NCBI RefSeq assembly: GCF_002257565.1
Contig: NZ_CP022736.1
Location: forward strand, 310,001-374,000
Reading direction: 5' to 3'
Length of the DNA stretch: 64,000 bases
Source: Herbaspirillum sp. meg3
Lineage (GTDB): Bacteria > Pseudomonadota > Gammaproteobacteria > Burkholderiales > Burkholderiaceae_D
The position numbers and the translations under genes are program-made. The notes beneath the pieces are model-generated. The model was not told where the DNA came from, made no database searches, and saw nothing but the letters and a program-made list of their open reading frames with translations. Within the stretch, counting starts at the first letter, position 1. Every line of letters starts with the position of its first letter. This document shows, piece by piece, positions 51,300 through 60,550 of this stretch.

Positions 51300-52259
51300 T
51301 CAAGGAATACTGATCAGGGAATCATCCTGATACCGCAGCACCCGGTTGCGCCCGCCGTTCTTGGCCTGATAAAGCGCTTTGTCGGCTTTTGCCATGAGCA
51401 AGGTACAGTCCTCCATCAGGTCGGGTTCCGACGACACCAGGCCGCCGGAAAAACTATAGGAGAAATCCGGCGCGATCTGCACAAGGCGTTCTTTACGCAA
51501 GGTCTCGTTGATCCGGCTCAGGACCAGCAGCGCATCGTCCAGTTTGGTTTCCGGAAACAGGATGGCGAACTCTTCTCCGCCCACCCGACCGACAATATCC
51601 TGCGAGCGAAGATGGTCGCGCAAGAACCTGGAAAAATGCCGCAGCACCTCGTCGCCGGCCGGGTGGCCATATTTGTCGTTCACCAGTTTGAAATGGTCGA
51701 TGTCGAGGATGCCGAAACAGAACTCATGTTTGTAGCGTGCCGCCCGCAAAAGCTCTTCATGGAAGCGGTTCAGGATATGGCGCCGGTTGGGCAGATTGGT
51801 GAGTTCGTCGGTCTGTGCGATGTGTTCGATCTTGGCGATGGCTTCCTTTAATTCCATCTCGGTCTTCTTCTGCAGCGTGATGTCGGCGAAATGCAAAACC
51901 AGATGTCCGGAAGGATAGGTCTGCTCGCTGACCAGCAGCCATCGACCATCCCTCAGATCCGTCTCAAATCGCCGGAACGGTTTGGAGCGCGACACACTAT
52001 GCACATAGCCCAGCCAGGATTCAAGGGAATCCCATTCGATGTTGACACCGCCCCGATGCACATACATCCAGGTCAGCCAGTCGTCGTGCGTCCAGCCGAC
52101 CATGGCGCTGGCGTCCAGGCCGAAAATACAGTCAAAGGCCTGATTATGAAAAATGAAGCGGTCTTCCGCGTCGAAGACGGCAATCCCATTTTCCGTAAAC
52201 TGGATGTGATGCTCCATGACTTCCAGGAGAGTGGCTGGTTGGGATTTGATTAGTGCCAT
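51300..52259 (-). CDS. PAS-GGDEF diguanylate cyclase
   Basis: A 319-residue soluble enzyme. A PAS domain (residues about 8-130; FTENGIAVFDAEDRFIFHNQ, ending HFADITLQKKTE) is followed by the GGDEF domain from about 150 (TDELTNLPNRR; DIDHFKLVNDKYGH). The active site is the GGEEF form (RVGGEEFA), which is catalytic in known cyclases. An inhibitory RxxD site (RSQD) lies five residues before it, so feedback by c-di-GMP is expected. It makes c-di-GMP from two GTP. Confidence 0.92.
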   Translation of the reverse strand: MALIKSQPATLLEVMEHHIQFTENGIAVFDAEDRFIFHNQAFDCIFGLDASAMVGWTHDDWLTWMYVHRGGVNIEWDSLESWLGYVHSVSRSKPFRRFETDLRDGRWLLVSEQTYPSGHLVLHFADITLQKKTEMELKEAIAKIEHIAQTDELTNLPNRRHILNRFHEELLRAARYKHEFCFGILDIDHFKLVNDKYGHPAGDEVLRHFSRFLRDHLRSQDIVGRVGGEEFAILFPETKLDDALLVLSRINETLRKERLVQIAPDFSYSFSGGLVSSEPDLMEDCTLLMAKADKALYQAKNGGRNRVLRYQDDSLISIP

Positions 52260-52387
52260 GCAAACATCTCCGGTTGACGGCGTTTCGTCCAGCGTAATCC
52301 TCGTCGCGCATCGATGTCAATCAGCTAACGCCCTTTGTCCTTTTGCGGTCACGCGTTTCGGTCTTTCATGCAGCAAGGCAATGAAAG

Positions 52388-53149
52388 TCAGAACGCATAT
52401 TGCACCCGCATGGTGAAACTCTTGGCGGAGCGACCGGAATTTTTACCCAGCAGATAGGCTGTTTCGTAAAGGATCTTGTGTCCGCTGGGCAGATACCAGG
52501 TGCCGAACAAAGCGGGGCCTGCACGATGTGACTGTGTCGCGGTGCTGTTCCAGTTATCCCAGCGCCCCAACTCGCCGAAACCCTGCAGGCCGAAGTTGAG
52601 CAATGGTTTCCAGTGCTGCCGGACTTGCCACTGATAAACCAGTTGTGCGGCGTTGTTGTCGGCGGTGGTTCGGTAGTCGCGCTGCAGGAACATGTTGGCA
52701 TTGAGTTGCGTTCGCCAGATCTCGGTCTGAAAGACCGGCCCCCATTCCAAACCATAGCCGTCGCTGCGCCTGTATTGCTCGATGTTGGTGTGGATGGCGA
52801 GATCGAACCAATACTGTCCCTGCGTCAGCAGGAAATCGTTTTGCCAGTTCAGGCTGCTGAACTGCGTGCCTTGCGCCGCAGTTTGGGTGGTTGTGCCGTA
52901 GACCTCGGTATACCAGCGCGAGTTGACGCCATAGCCGATGCCCAGCTCGGGCGATCCAAACGGCGGTGCGCCGTTTCGTTTGGCGTTCCAATATTTGTAG
53001 TCGACCGAGACTTGATTTTCGGCGCTGTAGACCGACACGAGGTAGTAGCCGGTGGCGGCGTTGGCGTGGTTGACGGCGATTGCGCCGACGGTGAGCATCG
53101 CTGCGATGGTAATGACTTTTACTGTGGCGAACGGCTGTTTTCTCTGCAT
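52388..53149 (-). CDS. Outer-membrane beta-barrel-like protein, unknown
   Basis: A 253-residue exported protein. The start MQRKQPFATVKVITIAAML is preceded by GGGGGATTCCG; the signal peptide ends near NHANA-ATG (residue 32). The mature sequence alternates aromatic and polar residues in strands (YYLVSVYSAENQVSVDYKYW; RWYTEVYGTTTQ; KSFTMRVQYAF) and ends in Phe, as outer-membrane barrels do. Family not recognised. It may be a structural porin or a partner of a neighbouring exopolysaccharide or signalling function, but there is no direct evidence. Confidence 0.6.
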   Translation of the reverse strand: MQRKQPFATVKVITIAAMLTVGAIAVNHANAATGYYLVSVYSAENQVSVDYKYWNAKRNGAPPFGSPELGIGYGVNSRWYTEVYGTTTQTAAQGTQFSSLNWQNDFLLTQGQYWFDLAIHTNIEQYRRSDGYGLEWGPVFQTEIWRTQLNANMFLQRDYRTTADNNAAQLVYQWQVRQHWKPLLNFGLQGFGELGRWDNWNSTATQSHRAGPALFGTWYLPSGHKILYETAYLLGKNSGRSAKSFTMRVQYAF

Positions 53150-53511
53150 CGGAATCCCCCTGTTCCGGTTGTGGCGCAATCCCCGGTTGTTTTCCCAAGC
53201 ATACAGGGGAATCCAACATCTGTTGCTGACAATAATGGATCTCATGAAGTAGTCGAATCGCTCTGTCCGGAGAGCAATCCTTGTGCTTATTTTGTGCTGA
53301 ATCGTCACAGCGCCTGATCGTTTTAGGGACAACCCGTGTGCGTTTTGGGACAAGCGGGAGAAGGCTGCTCACAGGTGGCAACCGCTCGGGCAGAATCAAA
53401 AGCGTCCAGCCACAGGCCTGTATTCAAATGCCTCAGGTGCCGATCCAGAATGACCGGCACAAGCAGCTTAGTAGCCCGGTGCCTCTCATTTACTCAATCA
53501 TTGGAGTTGTC
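53150..53511. other. Intergenic, divergent promoters
   Basis: A 362-base gap between the outer-membrane barrel gene (left, minus) and the SLAC1/TDT gene (right, plus). An in-frame extension of the SLAC1 gene to 53281 exists but lacks start signals. Nothing else recognised. Confidence 0.35.
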
Positions 53512-54501
53512 ATGGAATCGTTTCATCCCAGTCGCAGAATCCGAACCCGCGCTCAACCTTCCGTCCGCTATTTGCCTGTCAGCCTCTTTAGCTCGGTCAT
53601 GAGTGTGGCGGGGCTCTCGCTGGCCTGGCGTCTTGCCCACCAGGCCTATGGTGTCGACCTTGGCGTGTCGCAGGCGATTGGTATCATCGCGCTGGCGATG
53701 TTCGCCGTCCTGAGCCTGTCCTACCTGAGCAAGCTCATCAAACATCCCGAAACGGTGAAGCAGGAGTTCGCGCATCCCGTCATCGCCAGCTTCTTCGGTA
53801 CGGTAGGCATCAGCATCCTGCTCCTGTCGAGCATCATCGGCAGCTACAGTGCTTCGGCTCAGTTGGTCGTCTGGATCATCGGCACGATCCTGACCCTCGT
53901 GCTGAGCATCGTCATGATTTCCCGGATGCTGAACGGCAATACCGCTCCCGCCACGGTGATGCCGGCCTGGCTGATCGCCGGTGTCGGCAGCCTGGATATC
54001 GTGGTCAGCGGCGGTGCTTTCATGGACGGCTGGGCTTATCAGGTGAACCTGCTTGCCGCCGCCGTCGGCAGCGTCAGCGCCATCGTTTTTTTCATCCTGA
54101 TCTTTTCCCGGCTGATTCACCATGATCCTCTGGCGGACGGCATGCGGCCGTCGAAGATGATACTGATGGCGCCGTTCAGTGTCGGCTTTATCGCCTATGT
54201 GAATCTGATGCAGCGTGTCGACATGTTTGCGTCGCTGCTGTTTTACTTTGGCTTGTTCCTGTTCGTGATCATCTTCTATCGCCTGATGGTGAAGCCGCCG
54301 GCATTTTCACCGTCTTGGTGGGCGATCGGCTTTCCGATGGCGGCGTTGACCAATGCTGCGTTCATCTACGCGGGTGCAGTCGGCGGAGCGGGGTTGGCGC
54401 TGATTGCGGCAGTCCTGCTGTTTCTGCTCACGGCGTCGATTGCGGTGCTGGCGTTTCGCACGCTGCATAGCTTGTTCTGCGGCCGTCTGCTGATCGCCTG
54501 A
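53512..54501 (+). CDS. SLAC1/TDT (TehA-like) family transporter
   Basis: A 329-residue inner-membrane protein with about ten hydrophobic helices. The start MESFHPSRRIRTRAQPSVRY follows TTGGAGTTGTC. The block YLPVSLFSSVMSVAGLSLAW near residue 19 and PFSVGFIAYVNLMQRVDMF near 215 are typical of the TDT family (TehA, SLAC1 anion channel, C4-dicarboxylate exporters). The ion or acid moved is unknown; TehA-type proteins pass monovalent anions, and tellurite resistance is a side effect. Confidence 0.82.
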   Translation: MESFHPSRRIRTRAQPSVRYLPVSLFSSVMSVAGLSLAWRLAHQAYGVDLGVSQAIGIIALAMFAVLSLSYLSKLIKHPETVKQEFAHPVIASFFGTVGISILLLSSIIGSYSASAQLVVWIIGTILTLVLSIVMISRMLNGNTAPATVMPAWLIAGVGSLDIVVSGGAFMDGWAYQVNLLAAAVGSVSAIVFFILIFSRLIHHDPLADGMRPSKMILMAPFSVGFIAYVNLMQRVDMFASLLFYFGLFLFVIIFYRLMVKPPAFSPSWWAIGFPMAALTNAAFIYAGAVGGAGLALIAAVLLFLLTASIAVLAFRTLHSLFCGRLLIA

Positions 54502-54518
54502 TATCGCTTGGCGCTGAA

Positions 54519-55553
54519 CTAGTAAGCGGCTTTGGCGGGCCGCAATGCGGCGCGAGATTTTTTCTTTGACGAGGCCACGGCCTCAACACGAGGTGCATCG
54601 TTCGCGTGGAAACGTTCTCTGTAGAGCTTGGGCGTGGTGTTCAGCTGGCGCGAAAAGATCATCCGCATCTGTGTCGCGGTGCTGAACCCGCAGCGGAAGG
54701 CCACGGTCTTCAGCGGTACATCCGTTTCTTCCAGCAGCTTGCGTGCAAAATCGATGCGCACCTGTTCTACAAACACGGATGGCGTGACGTGGGCATGTTT
54801 GGCGAAGGCGCGTGAAAACGTGCGGCGGCTGACACCCACGGCGTCGGCGATATCTTCGATGGTCAAGGCTTCGCCGATGTGGTCGGTCACATATTTCAGT
54901 ACCTTGGCGACCAGCGAATCCTCATTGGGCCCGACCGCGAGATAAGGGCTGTATTGCGATTGCCCGCCGTCGCGGCGGATGTAGACGATCAGGCGCTTGG
55001 CCACTGTGACGGCGAGATCATGGCCCCAGTCTTCTGCGACCAGTGACAGGCAGAGATCGATGCCGGCAGTGACGCCGCCGCAGGTGAACAGATTGCCGTC
55101 GCGTACGAATATCTTGTCGGGCCGGACATTCAGATCGGGGAATTGTGTTGCAAGCCGCTCGGCATGATCCCAATGCGTCGTCACTTCGCGTCCCGCCAGA
55201 AGCCCGGCATGTCCCAGCAAGAACACGCCATTGCAGACGGCGCCGAATTTGGTTGCCTTGCGGGCACGCGCATTGAGCCAGGCAAGGAAGGCCGGATCGG
55301 GGCGATACTCGGGTACCCTTGGCCCGCCCGCCACCAGCAGCAGATCGCTGTCGGAATGGAAATTCGGATAGTCGAAGTGAACCTTGAATTCCATGCCGCT
55401 GGAACACATGACACTGTCCGGCCGTTCGCCGACGAGTGTGATCTCGTAATGGTCTTTCTTCGGCAGCAGCAGATTCGCCTCGGCGAACACGTCCAGAGGC
55501 CCGGCAACGTCGAGCGCCTGCACGCCGTCGAAAACCACCAGGGTCAGTTTCAT
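54519..55553 (-). CDS. GlxA-family regulator (DJ-1/PfpI domain plus AraC HTH)
   Basis: A 344-residue regulator. The start MKLTLVVFDGVQALDVAGPL follows AAAAAAGGAATGACGGA. The N-terminal amidotransferase-like DJ-1/PfpI domain (residues 1-185) has the usual elbow Cys in FGAVCNGVFLLGHAGLLAGR and the THWDHAERL block. Two AraC HTH motifs follow near residues 220-315 (IEDIADAVGVSRRTFSRAFA; TVAFRCGFSTATQMRMIFSR). GlxA-type proteins (also CdhR, ArgR of pseudomonads, GbdR) respond to small nitrogen compounds. It is divergent from ilvD. Confidence 0.92.
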   Translation of the reverse strand: MKLTLVVFDGVQALDVAGPLDVFAEANLLLPKKDHYEITLVGERPDSVMCSSGMEFKVHFDYPNFHSDSDLLLVAGGPRVPEYRPDPAFLAWLNARARKATKFGAVCNGVFLLGHAGLLAGREVTTHWDHAERLATQFPDLNVRPDKIFVRDGNLFTCGGVTAGIDLCLSLVAEDWGHDLAVTVAKRLIVYIRRDGGQSQYSPYLAVGPNEDSLVAKVLKYVTDHIGEALTIEDIADAVGVSRRTFSRAFAKHAHVTPSVFVEQVRIDFARKLLEETDVPLKTVAFRCGFSTATQMRMIFSRQLNTTPKLYRERFHANDAPRVEAVASSKKKSRAALRPAKAAY

Positions 55554-55723
55554 TCCGTCATTCCTTTTTTCTTGCCTGTCACGAGTTTTAATATGCAATA
55601 CGAATTACAGGCTATTCAATTATATATTGGACAGGTGGTTGCGAAAACGGCACCCTTGCGCTTCAATTTTTAGCTTTCATCTTTCGCTTTCATTTCATTT
55701 GCTGCCCTGAGGAGACACCCAAC

Positions 55724-57586
55724 ATGCCCGTCTATCGTTCCCGCACCACCACCCAAGGCCGCAACATGGCGGGTGCCCGCGCATTGTGGCGCGCCACCGG
55801 CATGAAGGATGGCGATTTCGACAAGCCTATCGTGGCGGTGGTCAACTCGTTCACGCAATTCGTCCCGGGCCACGTCCATCTGAAAGACCTGGGCCAACTG
55901 GTGGCGCGCGAGATCGAGGCATCCGGTGGGGTCGCCAAAGAATTCAATACCATTGCCGTCGATGACGGTATCGCCATGGGCCACGGCGGCATGTTGTACT
56001 CGCTGCCATCGCGCGACCTGATCGCCGACTCGGTTGAATACATGGTCAATGCGCACTGCGCCGATGCGATGGTGTGCATCTCCAATTGCGACAAGATTAC
56101 ACCGGGCATGCTGATGGCCGCGATGCGCCTCAATATTCCTGTGGTGTTTGTTTCCGGCGGTCCGATGGAAGCGGGCAAGGTAGTCAAGGTCGTCAACAAC
56201 GATCGCAAGGTCATCAAGCTTGATCTGATCGACGCCATGATCAAAGCCGGCGACTCCACCGTGTCCGACGCAGACGTGGCTGAAATCGAACGCTCCGCCT
56301 GTCCGACCTGCGGTTCCTGTTCCGGCATGTTCACTGCCAACTCGATGAACTGCCTGACTGAAGCGCTGGGCCTCTCGTTGCCGGGCAATGGCACCATCGT
56401 CGCAACACACGCCGATCGCAAGGAACTCTTCCTCGGTGCGGGCCGCCTGATCGTTGAACTGGCCAAGCGTCACTACGAGCAAGACGATTACTCGGTTCTG
56501 CCACGCAGCATCGCCAGCAAGGCCGCGTTTGAAAACGCGATGGCGCTGGATGTGTCGATGGGCGGCTCCACCAACACCGTGCTGCACTTGCTGGCTGCTG
56601 CGCACGAAGCCCAGGTGGAATTCACCATGGCAGACATCGACCGTATTTCGCGCAAGGTGCCCTGCCTGTGCAAGGTCGCACCAATGACCGACAAGTTCCA
56701 TATCGAAGACGTGCACCGCGCCGGCGGCATCATTGCGATTCTGGGCGAGCTGGCACGTGCCGGTCTGCTCGATACATCGTTGCCGACCGTGCACAGCAAG
56801 ACCATGGGCGAAGCGATCGAGAAGTACGATATTCGCGTCAGCAGCGATGCCGCCGTGCACAAGCTGTTCCGCGCCGCACCGGGCGGCGTGCCATCGCAGA
56901 CGGCGTTCTCGCAGGCTGAACGCTACGAACACGGCGATCTCGACCGCAGCATCGGTTGCATCCGCGACCGTGCACACGCCTATTCGCAAGACGGTGGCCT
57001 CGCGGTCTTGTACGGCAACATTGCTGAAAAGGGTTGCATCGTCAAAACTGCCGGCGTGGATGAAAGCATTCTGAAGTTCTCCGGCAAGGCACGCGTGTTC
57101 GAGAGCCAGGACGCAGCCGTAGAAGGCATTCTGGGCGACACCGTGCATGCGGGTGACGTCGTCATCATTCGTTACGAAGGTCCGAAGGGCGGTCCCGGCA
57201 TGCAAGAGATGCTGTATCCGACGTCCTACATCAAGTCCAAGGGTCTCGGCAAGGCTTGCGCCTTGTTCACCGACGGTCGTTTCTCCGGCGGTTCCTCAGG
57301 TCTGGTGATCGGCCACGCTTCGCCGGAAGCGGCTGAAGGCGGCGCCATCGGTCTGGTGGAAGAGGGCGACATGATCGACATCGACATCCCGGCCCGCACG
57401 ATCAACCTGCGTGTGACCGCTGAAGTTCTGGCACAGCGCCGTACCAAGATGGAAGCACTCGGTCACGATGCATGGCAGCCGCTGGGCCGTGAACGTGTGG
57501 TGTCGCAAGCGCTGCAAGCCTACGCCGCATTGACCACCTCGGCCGATCGCGGCGCGGTGCGCGACTTGTCACAACTGAAGCGCTGA
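55724..57586 (+). CDS. ilvD: Dihydroxy-acid dehydratase IlvD
   Basis: A 620-residue Fe-S enzyme, as long as E. coli IlvD (616). The opening [20 protein letters not shown] is near-identical to it. Iron-sulfur cysteines are visible in [13 protein letters not shown] near residue 122 and [17 protein letters not shown] near residue 195. It dehydrates 2,3-dihydroxy-isovalerate and 2,3-dihydroxy-3-methylvalerate to the 2-oxo acids of valine and isoleucine biosynthesis. The start has CCCTGAGGAGACACCC. A strong terminator follows, so it is probably monocistronic. Confidence 0.97.
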   Translation: MPVYRSRTTTQGRNMAGARALWRATGMKDGDFDKPIVAVVNSFTQFVPGHVHLKDLGQLVAREIEASGGVAKEFNTIAVDDGIAMGHGGMLYSLPSRDLIADSVEYMVNAHCADAMVCISNCDKITPGMLMAAMRLNIPVVFVSGGPMEAGKVVKVVNNDRKVIKLDLIDAMIKAGDSTVSDADVAEIERSACPTCGSCSGMFTANSMNCLTEALGLSLPGNGTIVATHADRKELFLGAGRLIVELAKRHYEQDDYSVLPRSIASKAAFENAMALDVSMGGSTNTVLHLLAAAHEAQVEFTMADIDRISRKVPCLCKVAPMTDKFHIEDVHRAGGIIAILGELARAGLLDTSLPTVHSKTMGEAIEKYDIRVSSDAAVHKLFRAAPGGVPSQTAFSQAERYEHGDLDRSIGCIRDRAHAYSQDGGLAVLYGNIAEKGCIVKTAGVDESILKFSGKARVFESQDAAVEGILGDTVHAGDVVIIRYEGPKGGPGMQEMLYPTSYIKSKGLGKACALFTDGRFSGGSSGLVIGHASPEAAEGGAIGLVEEGDMIDIDIPARTINLRVTAEVLAQRRTKMEALGHDAWQPLGRERVVSQALQAYAALTTSADRGAVRDLSQLKR

Positions 57587-57679
57587 TCGATTGATCGGTT
57601 GTCCGGTCATCCGGTCATTGGCCGGCAGTTGAACTGAAGAGGGCGTTCAGGCTTGGGCCGGCGATGTCCTCTTTTTCTT

Positions 57680-57723
57680 AAACTCTCCCGTTGGCATCCT
57701 GATGCGAGCGGGAGAGTTTTTTT
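57680..57723. terminator. Rho-independent terminator after ilvD
   Basis: AAACTCTCCCG (57680-57690) pairs with CGGGAGAGTTT (57709-57719), with an inner GCATC/GATGC stem, and seven T residues follow (57717-57723). It ends the ilvD transcript and, being flanked by A and T runs, may also serve the convergent cupin gene that stops at 57754. Confidence 0.92.
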
Positions 57724-57753
57724 ACGATCGGCGCACGTATCAGTCCTCAGTCC

Positions 57754-58224
57754 TCAGTCCACGAACACGATATCTTCCTTGCCCTGAGGCGGGATCTTGA
57801 TCGCGATGGCTTTGACCGGCCCGTTGGCGACGATAGCGCCGGCGTGCGGCGTACCTTTGGGGATGATGATCAGCGTGCCGGGTTTGAATTCCTTGCGCTC
57901 ACCGCCCAGCCATATCGAGCCGCTGCCTTCGATGATGTACTGGATCTCGTCGGTCTTGGCGTGAATGTGTTTGTTGACGTTGCCAGACTGAAGATTGATC
58001 GTGGCGTTGTCCGTATTGACAAGCGTCTTCGAGTTCAACTCGGGATATGGCGTTTTGGGGAGCATGGCATGGGTGATCGCATTGAGATCAATCACCGCCG
58101 GCGCCAGCGGCGCCTGTTCTGCATGTGCGGTGGAAATCGCGTGCTGCGCGAATGGCGAGACTGCCATTCCGGCCACGAACGCACCGACAACTGCGATGGA
58201 GAGAACCACGATGTGTTGACGCAT
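57754..58224 (-). CDS. Exported cupin-domain protein
   Basis: A 156-residue protein. The start MRQHIVVLSIAVVGAFVAGM follows AAAGGATCTCCT; a start seven codons earlier (58245) is possible. An N-terminal signal or membrane anchor ends near HAISTAHAEQ. The cupin fold is plain: NKHIHAKTDEIQYIIEGSGS holds motif 1 (HxHx(3)E type), and LIIIPKGTPHAG holds motif 2 with its metal His. The likely place is periplasm. Substrate or role unknown. Confidence 0.82.
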   Translation of the reverse strand: MRQHIVVLSIAVVGAFVAGMAVSPFAQHAISTAHAEQAPLAPAVIDLNAITHAMLPKTPYPELNSKTLVNTDNATINLQSGNVNKHIHAKTDEIQYIIEGSGSIWLGGERKEFKPGTLIIIPKGTPHAGAIVANGPVKAIAIKIPPQGKEDIVFVD

Positions 58225-58439
58225 AGGAGATCCTTTTTTAATCATGTCAGATGGTGCGAATGGTTCATGCAGATGGCGGTGGTCGCACTACTACCACCGG
58301 CTCACAATTTACACGGTATCGTCCTGAAATGCTTCATGCGCATGGCCCCGATCAGTGATAAATTCCTTCCCGGAGCAACAGTCGGGTTTCCTCCCGGCAC
58401 CGTCTGGACTCTGTTGGCCATCTGGAAAAGGAAGCAAGC

Positions 58440-58784
58440 ATGCAAGGAAGTTCTTCAGCGTTCAGATTCTGGTTCGTGCTGGGAATCGTGATTCTCATTG
58501 CCGGTTTCGCCGGCGCTTATCTGATCAAAACCAGAGCTGTTGCGAGCGCATCGGCGCAGTACCGCCTCGTCGGCGGTCAGGCATATCAAAGTGAAGAATC
58601 AAAGCAGGACGCTGACAGCGTGCAGAGGTTCGGCGGGACGCCGGCCATGATTGTTGCCGCCTACAAGCGGAAGCTGCACAATCTGTTTCAGGGGGAGAGT
58701 CTGGCGTATGTGCTGGCGATTGCGGCCGTCATCCTGGCAGGACTGTGCTTTCGGACTGCGCTGGATGCAGAAAAAGGCGACTGA
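58440..58784 (+). CDS. Small membrane protein, unknown
   Basis: A 114-residue protein. Hydrophobic segments lie at residues about 10-29 (FWFVLGIVILIAGFAGAYLI) and 88-104 (LAYVLAIAAVILAGLCF); the middle is hydrophilic, with an amphipathic Q/D/E-rich part. The start follows AAAAGGAAGCAAGC. I do not recognise the family. It stands between a cupin gene and a DHA2 efflux gene, both on the other strand. Confidence 0.6.
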   Translation: MQGSSSAFRFWFVLGIVILIAGFAGAYLIKTRAVASASAQYRLVGGQAYQSEESKQDADSVQRFGGTPAMIVAAYKRKLHNLFQGESLAYVLAIAAVILAGLCFRTALDAEKGD

Positions 58785-58846
58785 CGGCGGCGTGACACAC
58801 TGGATGAAACCTGCCCGTCAGCCATGCGGACCGACAGGCTTCGGTA

Positions 58847-60328
58847 TCAGAGATTTTCGTGCGGCGATACTTGTACATTTCGCCGCAAGGAAATATGCGG
58901 CACCACCATCGCCGCCAACAAGACCGCGATCGCAATCACAAACATCATCACAAAGGTGATGTGCAGCGAATGATGCAAGGCGTCCTGCACCAGCATATTT
59001 TGTACGCCGCTATCGGCTTGTGTGTCGAGCAAATGCTTGATCTGATCGGCAGTCACGGGAACCGAACCAGGCGCATGCGCGAGTCCGTAATTGAGCACCG
59101 CGCCGAATAGGGTCGCTCCCAGCGTGTTGCCCAGATTGCGGGAGAAAAGATTCGATGCCGTCGCGCTGCCGCGTTGGCGCGGCTCCACGATTTCCTGAAT
59201 CAGCACCAGCGAGCTGACACTGGCGATACCCATGCCAAGCCCCATGATCAGCGAACCGATGCCGGCCATCAACGGAGAGCTATCGGGGGTGAGCAGTACA
59301 AAGAACAGCGCGCCCAGCGGAATCACACCGCTGCCGAACACCATCAATTGCCGCAGCCCGAAACGATGCAGTGATTTTGCCGTGGTCGTCGCACCGAGCG
59401 GCCAGCCGACCATCATCATGGTCAGCGCAAGACCGGCGACAACCGGCGTGCGATGCAATACGCCCTGCACATACACCGGCAGGAAAGTCGTCAATCCCAT
59501 CATTGCCATGCCCACAAACACCGTTGCGCAATTCGACGCTGCAATCGGGCGGTGGGCCCAGATGCTGAAAGAAATCATCGGATCGACCGCGCGGCGTTCC
59601 TGCAACACAAACAGCACCGTACAGGCGGCGAAGATGGCCAGCTCGATCATGGCGTGTTCTGTGTTGGACGCGCCGATGTCGGTCAGCGCAAACATCAGCG
59701 CACCGATCGCCGCGGTAAACAAGACGGCCCCCGGAATATCGAGCGATGGCTTACCGTGCCGCTCGCCTTCGCGCAAGAACATGACGAAGCCGGCCGCAGC
59801 TGCCAGTCCGATCGGCACATTAAGCCAGAAGATCCAGGCCCACGACATATCATGAATAATCAGGCTGCCGACCAGCGGGCCAAGTACCGCCGATACCGCC
59901 CAGACGCTGGCCAGATAACCTTGCACTTTGCCCCGTTCGCGGGCTGGATAAAGATCGGCGACGATGGTCATCGACACGGGCTGGATGGCCCCTGCGCCGA
60001 CGCCCTGGATCAGACGAAACACGATCATCGCCGGCATCGACCAGGCGAACCCCGCCAGCACCGAGCCCAGCAAAAAGATTGCGATACCGGCCAGCATCAC
60101 GGGTTTGCGGCCATACAGGTCGGAGAGTTTGCCGAACACGACCGTCATCGCCGTCTGCGTGAGCAGGAAGGAAGAAAACACCCAGCTGTAGAGATGCAGT
60201 CCTCCCAGTTGCGTGACGATTTGCGGCATGGCGGTGGCGACAATGGTGGCTTCGAGCGCGACCATTGCCATGGAGGCCATCACGGCTGCGATGACAAGGT
60301 GGCGTTTTGCTTGGATTGATTCGGACAT
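58847..60328 (-). CDS. DHA2-family MFS drug efflux pump (EmrB/QacA type)
   Basis: A 493-residue 14-helix major facilitator. The start MSESIQAKRHLVIAAVMASM is preferred to the longer frame at 60433, whose extra 35 residues are Cys/Arg-rich and unlike the family. The DHA2 marks are MVALEATIVATAMPQIVTQL in helix 1, GKLSDLYGRKPVMLAGI in loop 2-3, FRLIQGVGAGAIQPVSMTIV in helix 4 and VWAVSAVLGPLVGSLI in helix 5 (antiporter motif C). It exports drugs with proton antiport. Confidence 0.92.
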   Translation of the reverse strand: MSESIQAKRHLVIAAVMASMAMVALEATIVATAMPQIVTQLGGLHLYSWVFSSFLLTQTAMTVVFGKLSDLYGRKPVMLAGIAIFLLGSVLAGFAWSMPAMIVFRLIQGVGAGAIQPVSMTIVADLYPARERGKVQGYLASVWAVSAVLGPLVGSLIIHDMSWAWIFWLNVPIGLAAAAGFVMFLREGERHGKPSLDIPGAVLFTAAIGALMFALTDIGASNTEHAMIELAIFAACTVLFVLQERRAVDPMISFSIWAHRPIAASNCATVFVGMAMMGLTTFLPVYVQGVLHRTPVVAGLALTMMMVGWPLGATTTAKSLHRFGLRQLMVFGSGVIPLGALFFVLLTPDSSPLMAGIGSLIMGLGMGIASVSSLVLIQEIVEPRQRGSATASNLFSRNLGNTLGATLFGAVLNYGLAHAPGSVPVTADQIKHLLDTQADSGVQNMLVQDALHHSLHITFVMMFVIAIAVLLAAMVVPHISLRRNVQVSPHENL

Positions 60329-60550
60329 GGGGTCGGTTAGAAATAGCTGCCTGATTCTGTGTGACGTACCGCAACATGCGCGGCGTCGGCCTGAACAAAG
60401 GCGGCCGTCAGATGGGTGGCTGGTGTCGGGCATTATGCCGCGTCTCGCAGAAACCTGCTGACGAGGAGGAATTGTCTGCGGTTATAGGGTAGCTATGGTC
60501 TGTCGCTCAGTCTGTTTGCGCGAATGGTTTTCGTTGCTGCGATGGTTGCA

